Origin: Ornithodoros turicata
Lineage: Eukaryota > Arthropoda > Arachnida > Ixodida > Argasidae
Assembly: GCF_037126465.1 (NCBI RefSeq)
Contig: NC_088202.1
Location: 87,090,160 to 87,154,159 of the forward strand
Direction of reading: 5' to 3'
Length of the DNA: 64,000 bases
In this document: piece by piece, positions 23,162-35,039 of the stretch
Layout: each line of letters begins with the position of its first letter
How positions within the stretch are numbered: position 1 is the first letter of the stretch
Notes under the pieces: model-generated
What the model saw: the letters and a program-made list of their open reading frames with translations, nothing else
The model's database searches: none
Told to the model about the DNA's origin: nothing
Program-made: the position numbers and the translations under genes

Positions 23162-25569
23162 AACGTATTTCTCCATTCCTTGACGTATTTCAGCTGTATT
23201 AGGTGCGAAAGGGGGTCATACTCCATATTAAGAAAAGAACGTGCGATGCGTGGTTGGTGTTCGAGTTATTTTGTCTAACCCCTGTAGTTTCAAACATTTT
23301 CGAGCACTCTGTGCAAGTTCGTGAGCACAGTCTAGGTCGAATTTACCTGAGATCTCACATTTATCTCATGTTGTCGCATCTCTAAGCATGCGAAGAGATC
23401 CCAGCTGAAATTTCTTGTACTGCCTAGTTTCCGCGCGGTTCCTAAAAACCTCAGACAGTCTCCGCCACATGAAGACGCCTGTTGATGTCCTTCGTTGAAG
23501 CATTACACGCTATATTTTATGCTCATGGCGAGACTGACAAATGTTCGTGCACGGCTAAAATGGTAATATGTTTTGTTTGGTAAGCACTCAACTGAAGTAC
23601 GACAGATTTAAAAGGGCTGTGACAGTCCTCACCCGGATACATTGGAAATATGTAAAAAAAATTAGAGCCCACTTGAACTAGTGAGCCACCAGGTATTGTA
23701 GCAACGCATCCCGAAATTAGGGTGTCCTACTATCGTTGCTGCGTATACGAATGGTGACATTTAGATTGAGAAAAGAAAAAAGAAGAAGAAGACGAAAGAG
23801 GAGGAAAAGAGAGTGGTCCATGGTACTCCTATTACTGAAGCCTTAATTATGTGGGAACAGTTTCTCATTGATGATATTCTTTGCTTTTGCGGAACGGAAA
23901 TTCGATTAGATCACGACAAAAGGAGGCGACCAGTGCATTTCGCGGATGAAAAGTGTTTCATTGACTTCCTGCGAAAAATGGGCGAAAGGAATTCTACACG
24001 TTGTGCCGGCGAACGGGTGTAAAGCGGCGTGTGCAAAAATGTGACACGCTAGTCGTATTTATGATCGATATGTCGGGGTCAAACGATTTTTTGTATGAAA
24101 ACATTTGCTATGTAACTGTATAACGTGAGCTGTAAGTTTCATTAGCTTACAGTGGGACGTTTACGACTGCACGCGATCAAGCGGATGTGTATCCAGTTTA
24201 TTGTGATAACATTTTTGTTACGTTTGCGATATAGCATAAAGAAGTGTCATGAGAGCGACGACTGCCAGTATGTTGTGGTGATAATTGTGCCATACGAAAC
24301 TGTGATCTGTACAGTGACGTGCAAAGTATTGCTCAGTATTTCTACAAATAAATGTTACAATGAAATATATTCAGATTCGAGTGCGTTGTTGTTGTTCTTT
24401 TTTCGCCTGCTACGTTTTGTAGGCTTCCGTGAGCTTCTGACGTGACTTTAAGGCGTTACACGACAGTCTAACCTGGCTGCCTTTACTGACGAGAATAAAG
24501 TGATATTTCAAAGGAAAGATTATTTGGCCGCTACCACAAGACACCAGGAACGGATACCACGACCTGACGCTCCCAGGAGTGATAATGCCACCTTTACATC
24601 TACTACGCACGCACAAGAATCTCCTGCAATTCCACCTCGATCTGCACCAAGCGAACGGAGACCGCGGAACACCATCACAATCAAGACAAAAATATACCAG
24701 CCAACCAACACCTTCTAGCCCATCAAGAGAGATCACACGCCCTTACGCTAATGCGACGGAACCAACAGGCGTGAGAAGACAGTGAACATCATCAGCTACC
24801 GAAGAAATGCCTTCTCTGGGACTGTTCTCTGTGGTACTCGCAGCATTGAAGGCAATTGTGTCTGCATTTCCTGGAGCATCGCAACTGCCCGAGGTTCAAG
24901 TGCATTTGGCTCTGGAGGCAGGGGCGGATCCTGTATTCTTCTGACTGGGGGGGGGGGGGGCATTCTAGATTTGCGCCTGACTGGAGGGATTATCTTTGCC
25001 CCAGTATGGATGCATTGTATAGAAAGGCCCTAGCAAATTCGCGATGCCGTGACATCCTCGAAGCCAGAGTAACAAGCTCCCCGATTTTAAGGCACATCTA
25101 CAACAGATGGTGACAGAGGGTGACTGTGCAAACACGACATGAATGCTTCATATCGCGTTAAAGCTTACGTAATGTATCGATCTGATCAATCATCAGAGAG
25201 TAGAACAGCGTTATGCGTTCGTTGCTGCGTCCATAGGGCCAGTTTGTCATCGCTCTTTCGATTATGTAACCTGCAAGATCTGCCTTGCGTCCATGCTGTT
25301 ATCGGTCGTCAGTACATATATATGCCCTGCAGTACGGGTTCCTTGGAGTGAATTCGAACAGTTACTTGATTCACTAGAAGCCCTCACGGTGACTTCAATG
25401 CTGATCATAGTGCTTGGGGAAGCCGAAGGACCGACGAAGGTGGAAGAAGCTAGGCTGTTGGATGTAGAGTGTCCACCAGCTTAGTGTATGTGAAATACTG
25501 CACAAACGAACACCTGCAGGACTTGGAATTGTTTGGTCGGAGGCCAAGGCGCTGCTGCTGCTGATAGCA
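23162..25569. other. Gene-poor stretch
   Basis: A purine-rich run lies at about 23772-23815, and a 12-base G run with part of a GGGGCGGATCC MITE-like motif at about 24918-24960. Short ORFs around 24500-24780 are proline-rich and unassigned. No exon with convincing splice sites was found. Confidence 0.4.
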
Positions 25570-25577
25570 TCGACAGG

Positions 25578-25762
25578 CAGGGCCGGTGAGAGCGGAGGGG
25601 GTGGGGGCAGCCCGGGGCTCGGGCCTCTTCAGGGCCTCTTCGCTGCACGACTCAAGGTCCATCGTATAAATATGAAATACCTCGACTATGTTAGTGAGGC
25701 GTGAGGGGGGAGACTGTGCATGACCCATCCCCCCGGGCCTGTAATATCTCTCGCCGGCCCTG
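25578..25762. mobile_element. hAT-type MITE with perfect 8 bp target duplication
   Basis: The 8 bp TCGACAGG stands directly on both sides (25570-25577 and 25763-25770). The 185 bp element starts CAGGGCCGGTGAGAG and ends with the inverse of CAGGGCCGGCGAGAG (14 of 15 matched). CAGGG-type ends plus 8 bp duplications are diagnostic of hAT elements. There is no coding capacity. Confidence 0.85.
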
Positions 25763-25770
25763 TCGACAGG

Positions 25771-28700
25771 ACTCTACGACATGCACAGACCCACACATGC
25801 GGCAGTTAGGGGAGTCTACCTTCCTAAAGTACGTATAGCAATCGTCCGTAGGGCACATTTAAGCGAAGCCCGCCAAACAATGTGTCAAACTTCCTCAGAA
25901 ACGATGGCCGTAGGGTAAATGTGAGCTCTGGGTCAACCTGGTGGAAAAGGGAGGAAAAAACCTCATTGGGGGGAAAGCTATTGTCGCTTAGCTAACTGAC
26001 GACACAGAGGGGTCAGCATGCACCTCGCGTTTGACTTGCTGTAGTATATTTGACGGGAAGAGCGTTTCTGATGTGCTCTGCTCGCTACAGCATCAGCTGC
26101 GTCGTGCCCAAGTATGCTGCAAGGGCTCGGTATACACTGGAATATGATGTCACGTCCATCCTTCACCGCATTTTGATATATCTCTAGGATGCCCCTTACG
26201 ACAGGGGTGATACAGCAAGTTCTGGCAGATGTAAGAGACTGGAGAGCGGCTAGGGAGCCGCTAGATGTTACACACTTCTTCTGTGAGCACGTCGACACTA
26301 TACAGTGTACCCTCGTTAATATGACCACCAAGTTTTCTAAATGGACATTAGAGTAAAATTGGAACCTTTAGGGCTTCGCTTGCCTCCTTCGCAGTTACGT
26401 GTGGGGGCCCGCTCAGCTCACCATCAGGCGCCCCATCTGCGGTATTATCGGGCGACCTCTGGGCAGACCCGATATGTCATTCTCGGAAAGCACTGTGTGC
26501 GTCAGCAGCACTGTGTGACCTGATCTTGTGGTCACTGGCGTAGCCAGAAGGGCTTTAGGGGGGTTCAAACCCCTCCCGAAATCGTACATTTCGTAGTGCA
26601 TTTGGGAGAGGGCAACGAGGGGGAATCCTCCCCTCCCACGTAAGGCCCCATAGATCCCCTCCCGAAATATTTTTCTGGCTACGCCGCTGCCTGTGGCCAC
26701 TGTCTTTTTAAGCACTTCAGCGCTTTGGCGGTTCGAAATGCGCTATGCGTAATTCCGAGGTCAACATCAGGAGTCATCCCAAAATTTGTCAGCCTACTTC
26801 AATACGTGCTGCCTCTGCCTGAGGTACATGGCAACCTCTCCTTGAGGCTTGTCTGAGGATCAAGTGCCGCGGTCATAATAACGAGAGGATAATACCTGTG
26901 TTTAACCCTACTCGTGACTCAAATCTGGGGCCTTGTCGGATAAGCGAATTGTCATACTAGCGAGGTGGATTTACATGCAGAGAATCGGTCAGCGAGCATG
27001 TCAGATTAACGGCGGCCATACCTACGAGGGTTCACTGCATATTCCACAGCGAGAATCACTGCATGCAACTACGTCCTGTCGACGATGTTGCGTGGGACAC
27101 ACGGCCACCGCCTTCAACATCAGATTCGGGTACGACGAAGGCACATGCGAATCCTGCAGGTATTGTAGAACCGTCCGTGCGCTCTTCTATGCTATGGATT
27201 AGTTCTTCAGTCATCTGTCATTGGATTCAAGTAGGCACCTGTTTCTTTGGCGGCAGACCTGGAACTGAGCCGCCATACCCCACAGATGCAAAAGGGACTT
27301 AGGAATGCGTTTATGTCCGGATATGTGGACACGGCATGGCAGGACAGCCTGGTGAAAATTGGAGCTAGTCCTCCTTCATGTAGCTTGAACTAGGTGTCCA
27401 GAATGCATTGCGTTCTTCTGACAAACTATCGTCTATGGACAGCATGAAACTTAGAATGCTCGTTACGATTGCTACATAGGACAAATATAGTCATGCCACG
27501 GTTATCCATTACTCGGTTAACCGGAAAGCTCGTTATCCGCTCTGCGTTACCGGGAACAAACTTGCTACCATTAGTTTTTTATTCAGTTATCCGGAATCCG
27601 TTGTTTGTATCCGGACGTGAGGTACTGAAAAATATTAGTACCCCAGTATTGTCAGGAACTAGAAAATTGCTTCCAGTACCTCATGAGTCAGCAAGAATAA
27701 CACTAATGTTATTCTGACTTAATTTTACGGAAACGTGTCAATGGCCCTTGCTTTTGACATTTGCTGGTGTTTACACTGTTGCGGAGGAACGCAACCCGTC
27801 CCGGAAGCTTTCTGTCCACTCTTCTTTGACCCCTTTGCCCCTTTTTTGCTCAGTTACTGGCCAAACTGAGGCCAGTCGCAGCAGACCGGCAGCACTGCCG
27901 GAACGACAGCCGAGATGACTCCCGAGAAGCCGTAGAGGTGTGCCGTATCCACGGGGCACAAAAAGCGGTGTGCGAGCGTCGGCTACCTCGTCGGCTACCT
28001 ATACAGGGTAAAAAAGACGTGACGGAGGGAGTAGGGACGTGATGATTCAGTGGTGAGTCTCTCACACTGACGGAAGGACATCACGTTCCACGTGACCTTC
28101 TCACGCCACCCACTCAAACATTGCACACCTGCGCTCTGCTGAAGAGGCACAAGAAGGTCGAAACAGCTGTCCAGTGCTGCTGCGTCGACGTTTGAGACTT
28201 ATAAACACATCGTCGGACACCTAGGTTGCTAGGACTCGAGGAAGCGCTCTTTGTCTGGGTGCGTGAATAATCGGGATGCTGTTGCAAGCGGCGGCATGCT
28301 CATTGAAAGAAGGCCAAGGGTTACTGGACCGCGTTAGGCAGGCGAGATTCAGCTCTTGGTTTTGTTCTCTGCACTTCATTCTCTGCAAATTGGCTAAGTA
28401 GTATAATCTAATTGAGAAGCGTCGGCGATGAGAATAGCAGGCCCCTCTTATGCACGGAAACCAGCGTGCAGGGTGTGATCTAGGTTACCCCTGCGAGGTA
28501 TACAAGCGAGTTCCTGCGCTGCCACGAGCCGACGCACTGACCTCCGCGCATTTCGCTACGCAAACAATAGACAGATGTACACATATATTTTTATTGACTG
28601 AATTCAACCAACTTACGACTGTCATGTTCGAACAAGTCAAAGCAGACAATAAGTATCTTACTTGACATATCGTAATCGTTTCTTACACCCACTACGTTTT

Positions 28701-28869
28701 TTACACTATGTTCATATCGATAGGAATGAGGAGGATTCTTATCCTGGAGGAGCTCGCCGTCAACCTGCTCTTCATGGTCGTTGCGACGCCCCTCTCCCGC
28801 TGGTAGAGTCAAAGTCTCTCCATGTCACAGACGGGCGCCTTGGACATCGGGGAACTGGAGGGCCGGTGT
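25771..28869. other. Gene-poor stretch with one MITE
   Basis: Apart from the MITE at 26533-26690, only vague signals appear: a TACAGTGTACCCTCGTTAAT sequence at about 26302 resembling Tigger/pogo-type termini, and a GAAGAGGCACAAGAAGGTCG segment at about 28140. No coding exon was recognised. Confidence 0.4.
26533..26690. mobile_element. MITE of the GGCGTAGCCAG family
   Basis: The left end CACTGGCGTAGCCAGAA and the reverse complement of the right end, CAGCGGCGTAGCCAGAA, form inverted repeats. CCCTCCCGAAAT occurs on both sides of the centre. Length is about 158 bp with no ORF. A clear target duplication was not identified. Confidence 0.65.
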
Positions 28870-29211
28870 CAGGGACAAAGTGAAAAGGGCTGATCAGGAG
28901 GTACGGAGGCTGAGGGGGCCGTGATCGGGGTTGATGAGATTAGCCGGGCGCAGATGGCCATTGGAGACCACATCGTTACGTCCATTAACCCGGATGGTGG
29001 TGGTCTTGGGTGAGCGATGGATAACAAAGTGCGGTCGGTCTGGTGTGGGTAGGTGCAGCGACTTCCGCAGAGCGTCTGTCCTAAGAAACACATGCGACAA
29101 TGAGGAGAGGTGGTGGGTTAAATAAAGGCGGCAGGACTGCGCGGCGAAAGGTGGGGAAGGTGGCAAGTATGCAAAGGTCAACGGTGATTGTTCTGCCGAC
29201 CGCGGAGGTGA
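28870..29211 (-). pseudogene. Older Ty3/gypsy relic: integrase C-terminal part
   Basis: The minus strand around 28894-29100 reads HVFLRTDALRKSLHLP, then HFVIHRSPKTTTIRVNG, then VVSNGHLRPANL. This is the C-terminal GPY/F-like module of Ty3 integrases (VFVR.D..R..L, then VL.R..KTF.I.INGR, VS..RLKPA). It ends where the young Ty3 element begins. The integrase core of the same relic resumes beyond the young element at 34797-35034, so the two pieces were one gene before the insertion. Confidence 0.7.
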
Positions 29212-29215
29212 ATAG

Positions 29216-29517
29216 TGCCACGAATCATCATCGCGAAACTTCCAGGGCAGGCACGAAACGGTACATCTCATCCCGGCGCATGCTGAAGAAGAAGCAAGAA
29301 GCTTCCAGACACATCGCCTGCTCTCTGGCAAACGCACGTGCTGTTTCTAGACTTTTCGGCGCGACGCTTAAATGCTTGTGCGCTCCAAGCTGGGGCATTC
29401 ATTCTTTGGACTCAGTTGTGTTCAGAGAACTATCACTCTTGTGTTTTGCTACCAAGTAGTCTAATAAACCGTTCGCTGTTTATTCGACGACTCGCCGACC
29501 CATTTCGCTTCGTGACA
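29216..29517 (+). repeat. 5' LTR of the Ty3 element
   Basis: 302 bp starting TGCCACGAATC and ending CTTCGTGACA. It carries an AATAAA at about 29463, near the R/U5 border expected for the poly(A) site. Confidence 0.95.
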
Positions 29518-29521
29518 TTTC

Positions 29522-29537
29522 TGGTGGAGGTGCGGGG
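29522..29537 (+). promoter_or_regulatory. Primer-binding site of the Ty3 element
   Basis: TGGTGGAGGTGCGGGG lies 4 bases after the LTR. Its complement would end in CACCTCCACCA, resembling the acceptor end of tRNA-Ala. The tRNA assignment is an inference. Confidence 0.6.
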
Positions 29538-29641
29538 CATTCCTTGTCAACGGCCTGGAAGACCAACCGCGACAAAGCAGACGACAGCTTAGTCTGCCTG
29601 CAGAATTCGGTCCATTAGAACCCCCTAAACGCAAGAAGAAG

Positions 29642-30965
29642 ATGACTGCGGAGACCAGTACCCAAGTGGCGCAACCTGTTGCCACGCCCATAGCCCCTGC
29701 ACGGTCGCCGAAGACATTCAGCGGGGAGTATTACGACGACGTGGACGATTGGGTCGACCACTATGAGCGGATCGCCAAGTTCAACAACTGGAGTGACGAC
29801 CAGAAGCTCGTCAACGTCTATTTCTCCCTGGAAGGCACCGCGAAGACATGGTTCGAGAACCGGGAGACTTCGCTCACGTCCTGGGACGTCTTCAAAAGCA
29901 AACTCCGCGAGGCGGTCGCTTTTCAACAACGAGCTGAACGCGCTGAACATCTGCTCCAGAGACGGATCCAGCTGCCAAACGAAAGCGTTACAGGCTTCGT
30001 CGAAGATGTGTTGCGGCTTTTCCGGCGAGCTGACCCCAAAGCATCCGAGGAGAAGAAGGTTCAGCGGCTCATGAGGGGCGTAAAAGAAGAAATTTTTCGC
30101 GCCCTGTCCCGGGATCCACCCGCCACGACCGACGCTTTTCTGGACGAAGCCATTCCGCATTGAGAGGACCCTGCTCTCTCGCGCTACCGTCAACGAACGA
30201 CACCAGGGCTACGAGGCTTCCTCTACGACCGCTGGCCTCGACGTCGGATCGCTCAGACAGCTGATTCGAGAGGTGGTACGCGAAGAAGTACGCGCTCTCC
30301 TCTGTCCTGAGAAGGCTCAAGACCCTTTGTCTTCGATCGGTGCGATCATCAAGGACGAGACGAGCAGGCAATCCAGACATCGTCAACCGACAACCCCGAC
30401 GCCGAAGTACCCGGACGAACCTACGCCGCCGCTGTGAGGCGGGTGCCACCTACACGTCCGTCGTACTACGGAAACCGTTGGACGCCTCCTCGACCTGTCC
30501 AACCTACTCCGAGCGTCCCGCCCACACCCTCAGCCGTTTCGCAAAACGGACGTTTGGCGGACTCCCGACTTCAGACTGCTCTGCTACCACTGCGGAGAGG
30601 CCAACCACGTCTATCGCCGATGTCCCTACCGACGACTTGGCCTTCCCGGTTTTTCACCCGACGCCCCCCGCCCCCAGCGCGGTAGTCGCCCCGCCGCAAT
30701 TGAAGACTATCTACGGCAGCAGAATGCTTCTGCTGGCTCGCGACGCGACCTGTCCCCGAGCGTCCCCCACCGCAGCAGGTCGCCAGGAAGAGCACGTTCA
30801 CCGTCACCAGCAAGACGACCTGTGTGGCGCAGCCCTAACCGGGAAAACTGAAGACTGCAGCTCCGGGAGGTGAAGCTGCGGACCGACGACAAGTTACAAT
30901 TCCTCCAACTCGATGAACAGCAACGCAGCATCAACACGACGCTCGAAAAATTACCAATAACTTGA
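29642..30965 (+). pseudogene. gag: gag of the Ty3 element, frameshifted
   Basis: From ATG 29642 an intact capsid-like part of 173 codons contains FSGEYYDDVDDWVDHYERIA and SLEGTAKTWFENRE, matching the retrotransposon gag capsid (WL..FE, then L.G.A..W). A one-base insertion near 30155 ends this frame at 30163. The rest continues in other frames: a basic Arg/Pro-rich linker, then a zinc knuckle CYHCGEANHVYRRC at 30582-30623 (C-x2-C-x4-H-x4-C), then a basic tail. At least two more frame changes occur between 30400 and 30580. The last gag frame ends at TGA 30963-30965 and overlaps the start of pol, which lies in the -1 frame, as in Ty3 elements that use frameshifting. Confidence 0.85.
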
Positions 30966-33900
30966 AAATACTCATCGACGGCCATGAGATGATTGCGTTA
31001 ATCGATACCGGAGCCGACGACTCTGTTATAAGTGGTAGGTTGGGTAAGAAGCTTCGCAAGGTCCAAACGAAGTGGGATGAGCCTAACATCGGCACTGCTG
31101 GTGGACACGTCGTAACACCGACTGGCCGATGCACGGCAGTCATACAAGTGCGTGACATCCAGTACGTCGTCAGCTTTGCCGTCTTGCCGAACTGCCCAAG
31201 GGATATAATACTCGGAATGGACTTTCTAGTCGAAAACGAAGCAATCATCGACTTCACAAATGGAGTTATCTCTTTTAAAACGCCGGAAACAGCAGAAGAC
31301 AAGTGGTGGGCACGAATAACCCCGGAAAAACGCGCAAACACGGACGTAACTGCCGTGACGACTCAGCACGTCAACCTGCCTCCCTTGTCGTCAGTCCTTG
31401 TGACCGCTACGAGCGAGAGAGCACCGACTGGCTATTTGTTGGCTGAAGGCAACACGCAACTTCTCCTCGAACGAGGAATTGGGATAGCAAGAGGAATTGT
31501 GCCCGTAAGAAACGGAATATTCGAACTCCTGGTCACAAATTTTCGCCCGGAGCCACAACACCTGGCGAACGGCACGAAGATAGCCGTCATCGTAGACCAT
31601 AACTCCACCACGGATGTTTGCCTGATGGACATTGCTCGCATCGCGGTCACCACGGAAAACGAGGCCGAACATTTCGACGTAAACCCTCAACTCAATACAA
31701 CTCAAAAGCAAACCCTTCTCCAAATGCTCAACGATTTCAGTGACTGCTTCGCTGCATCGTCGAAAGTAAGACAAACGCCCATTGCGAAGCACCGCATCAT
31801 CGTCGACGAAAAGGCCCGTCCAATCCACCGCATGCCGTACCGGGTCTCCTGCAAAGAGCGAGAAACGATCCGAACGCAAATAGAAGAGATGCTAAGAGAT
31901 GACATTATCCAGCCGTCGACCAGTCCGTGGGCATCGCCGGTGGTACTAGTGAAGAAGAAGGACGGAACACTCAGGTTCTGCGTCGTCTACCGGAAACTCA
32001 ATGAGATAACGAAGGACGTCTACCCGTTACCGCGCATCGACGACACGCTCGATTGCCTTCAAAACGCAAAATTTTTCTCTTCCATGGACCTCAAGACGGG
32101 CTACTGGCAAATTGAAGTCGACGAACGGGACCGTGAGAAGACTGCCTTCGTCACTCCGGATGGACTATACGAATTCAAGGTTATGCCTTTCGGCCTTTGC
32201 ACAGCACCAGCGACGTTCCAGCGTGTTATGGATACAGTTCTCGCCGGGTTGAAGTGGCAAACCTGCCTGGTGTACCTCGACGATGTTGTCGTCTTCGCAA
32301 GAACATTCGAAGAACATGTTGAACGGCTAAAGCAAGTCCTCGAGGCTATCAGAACTGCAGGGCTGACGTGGAAGCCTCAGAAGTGTCGATTCGGCTACGA
32401 GGAACTCAGATTTCTCGGCCATCTCGTGAGCAACGACGGCGTACGCCCCGACCCCCTGAAGACGGCGGCCATCGCAAATTACCGTGTTCCTTCTAACGTG
32501 AAAGACGTTCGAAGCTTTCTTGGCCTTTGCGCCTACAACCGACGGTTCATTCCAAACTTTGCAAGAATTGCGTCACCCCTGAATGCCCTCACGAAGGACG
32601 GATCCACGTTTATCTGGAGTGAAGCCCAGCAACAGGCGTTTGATGAATTGAAGACGCGTCTACAAACCGCACCCGTGCTTGCCCACTTCGATCCAAACGC
32701 CGAAACAGAAATACACACCGACGCAAGCAACGATGGTCTAGGAGCCGTGCTCGTTCAACTTCACGACGGCGTCGAACGTGTCATCGCTTACGCAAGCAGA
32801 ACGCTAACCAAGGCAGAGAAGAACCATTCGACGACCGAAAAAGAGTGCCTTGCACTCATATGGGCCATCACAAAGTTGCGCCCCTACCTGTACGGACGGA
32901 CGTTCAAGGTGGTAACAGACCACCATTCTCTGTGCTGGCTGGCTGGTTTAAGGGACCCCTCAGGACGCCTAGCGAGATGGAGCCTCTGATTACAGGAGTA
33001 TGACGTAACCGTCACTTACAAGTCAGGAAGAAAACACAACGACGCCGACTGCCTGTCCCGAGCACCACTCCAGCGACAGGACAACAGCCTCGAGGACGAC
33101 GACGCCTTCCTCGGTCTAATGAGCGCGACTACCATGTCTACCAAGCAGTATAGCGACCCCGAATTGAAGACACTCGTCGACTATCTGCAGGGCCGCGCCG
33201 ACAATGTTCCTCCCATCTTCAGAAGATCACTCGCAAGTTTTTCCCTACGGAATGGTGTCCTCTACAAAGAAAACTACGCACCACAAGGCGCTACATGGCT
33301 TCTCGTTGTGCCTGGGGACATGCGCATCGAGATTCTTGAATCCTGCCACGACGAACCGTCATCAGGTCATTTGGGATACAGCCGGACACTCGCCCGTATA
33401 AGGGAAAAGTACTACTGGCCAAAACTGGCCAAGACCGTACACCACTACGTAAGGACGTGCCGGGAATGCCAACGACGAAAAACGCCGCCGGTACGACCTT
33501 CTGGGTACCTTCAGCCAATCGCACCGCCGTCGGCGCCGTTCGAGCAGATTGGGATGGATCTACTCGGGCCCTTCGCACGTTCGTCTTCCGGAAACCGTTG
33601 GATAATCGTCGCCACCGACTACCTGACACGCTATGCTGAGACTAAGGCACTTCCACAGGGCACAGCAACAGAAGTGGCGAAGTTCTTCATCGAGAACATC
33701 GTACTACGGCACGGAGCTCCGACCGCCTTAATCACCGATAGGGGAATGGCATTTACAAGCAGGCTAACACAAGAAATCCTTCGACTCAGCCACACCGCTC
33801 ACCGGAGGACAACGGCGTACCATCCGCAGACGAACGGGCTCACCGAACGCCTAAACAAAACCCTTGCCGACATGATTTCGATGTACGTCGACGTCGAGCA

Positions 33901-34390
33901 CAAGACATGGGACGAAATACTGCCTTACGTCACGTTCGCCTATAACACGGCTGTGCAGGAAACAACGGGATTCACACCGTTCCGCCTTGCACACGGCCAT
34001 GACGCATCGACTATGCTGGACGCGATGCTGCCCCACGGACCCAGTGATGTGGAAAACGACGCTCTGGACTTCACACAGCAAGCAGAAGAATCTCGCCAGC
34101 TGGCCAGACTACGGATTGGTCAACAACAACGCGTCGATGAAAGGAGATACAATTTGCGCCGACGAGACGTATGCTTCAGTCCAGGCGACTTGGTATGGGT
34201 TTGGACGCCGATTCGACGACGTGGCCTGAGCGAGACGCTACTGAAGCGGTACTTCGGCCCCTACAAAGTACTTCGACGCATTGGAGACCTGGATTACGAA
34301 GTGGTACCTGAGGGCAGCGTTCCCTCTCGACGACCCCCGAGGACCGAAATAGTTCACGTCGTTCGACTCAAGCCGTACTACAGCAGGTAG
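30962..34390 (+). pseudogene. pol: pol of the Ty3 element: protease, RT, RNase H, integrase, with one nonsense codon
   Basis: One frame is open from 30962 to 34390 except for TGA at 32987-32989, most simply a CGA-to-TGA change after RLARWSL. Domains in order: aspartic protease with [12 protein letters not shown] (residues about 11-22); reverse transcriptase with a GYWQIEV block and YLDDVVVF (catalytic Asp pair, about residue 438); RNase H with [13 protein letters not shown] (about 581); after the stop, the integrase HHCC zinc region (H..GHLG, then CRECQRRK), the DDE core (MDLLGPF, LITDRGMAF, NGLTERLNKT) and a C-terminal GPY module (KRYFGPYKVLRR). All catalytic motifs are present. The part after the stop (33119-34390) could in principle be translated separately, but no such mechanism is evident. 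Confidence 0.93.
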
Positions 34391-34477
34391 CGCTGAAGAC
34401 TGACTGGAAGGAAACAACATGAAAAAAAAAAAAAAAAAGAGAAGGAGAAGAAACTGCATCGAGACGATGCCCCGTCT

Positions 34478-34490
34478 ACGGAGGGGGCAA
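34478..34490 (+). promoter_or_regulatory. Polypurine tract of the Ty3 element
   Basis: ACGGAGGGGGCAA sits immediately before the 3' LTR and would prime plus-strand DNA synthesis. Confidence 0.75.
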
Positions 34491-34792
34491 TGCCACGAAT
34501 CATCATCGCGAAACTTTCAGGGCAGGCACGAAACGGTACATCTCATCCCGGCGCATGCTGAAGAAGAAGCAAGAAGCTTCCAGACACATCGCCTGCTCTC
34601 TGGCAAACGCACGTGCTGTTTCTAGACTTTTCGGCGCGACGCTTAAATGCTTGTGCGCTCCAAGCTGGGGCATTCATTCTTTGGACTCAGTTGTGTTCAG
34701 AGAACTATCACTCTTGTGATTTGCTATCAAGTAGTCTAATAAACCGTTCGCTGTTTATTCGACAACTCGCCGACCCATTTCGCTTCGTGACA
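34491..34792 (+). repeat. 3' LTR of the Ty3 element
   Basis: 302 bp, differing from the 5' LTR at four positions by my count. It is followed by the ATAG duplication at 34793-34796. Confidence 0.95.
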
Positions 34793-34796
34793 ATAG

Positions 34797-35034
34797 TATA
34801 ATTCTGCGGGAAAGCGTAGTGTGGTCCCACAGACGATGGAGCTCCGCAGTAGAGAAGTTCATCCCGAACACTTGACCGCTGTGCGGATGCCAAGTAGTGC
34901 GACGGGAAGAGAAGAGGCCGAAGTGGTTGAGCTACCGCGACACTTGAGGACTGTCTTGGGGGTGCTGTGAAAGCGTTCGACAAGGCCGTTGGTTGCAGGG
35001 TGGTATACGTAACCTTCTGCATAACATAGTACAT
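34797..35034 (-). pseudogene. Older Ty3/gypsy relic: integrase core
   Basis: The minus strand reads YHPATNGLVERFHSTPKTVLK, then LPVALLGIRTAVK, the end of a Ty3 integrase core, where the Glu in LVERF is the last catalytic residue. It continues across the young Ty3 insertion into 29211-28870. On its other side the relic is interrupted by a plus-strand LINE at about 35040. Confidence 0.75.
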
Positions 35035-35039
35035 CGTAA

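Larger units (their letters stand above)
29216..34792 (+). mobile_element. Ty3/gypsy LTR retrotransposon, nearly intact
   Basis: A complete 5577 bp element: LTRs at 29216-29517 and 34491-34792 (302 bp each), 4 bp duplication ATAG at 29212-29215 and 34793-34796, a primer-binding site, gag, pol in the order protease-RT-RNase H-integrase, and a polypurine tract. The LTRs differ at four positions that I counted (about 98.7% identity), so insertion is recent. gag is broken by frameshifts and pol by a single in-frame TGA, so this copy is probably not autonomous. It inserted into an older Ty3 relic lying on the opposite strand. Confidence 0.95.

Noticed and set aside
24918..24960. Full MITE around the GGGGCGGATCC and poly-G tract
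   Set aside because: Only one end-like motif is visible and no inverted partner was found.
28100..28200. Penelope-like element end suggested by GAAGAGGCACAAGAAGGTCG
   Set aside because: The similarity is vague and no RT or GIY-YIG motif lies nearby.
29615..30193. 192-codon minus-strand ORF opposite gag
   Set aside because: It is the antisense shadow of the gag capsid frame, whose plus-strand translation matches known gag blocks.
31391..31879. 162-codon minus-strand ORF opposite Ty3 pol
   Set aside because: It is the antisense shadow of the pol frame between protease and RT.
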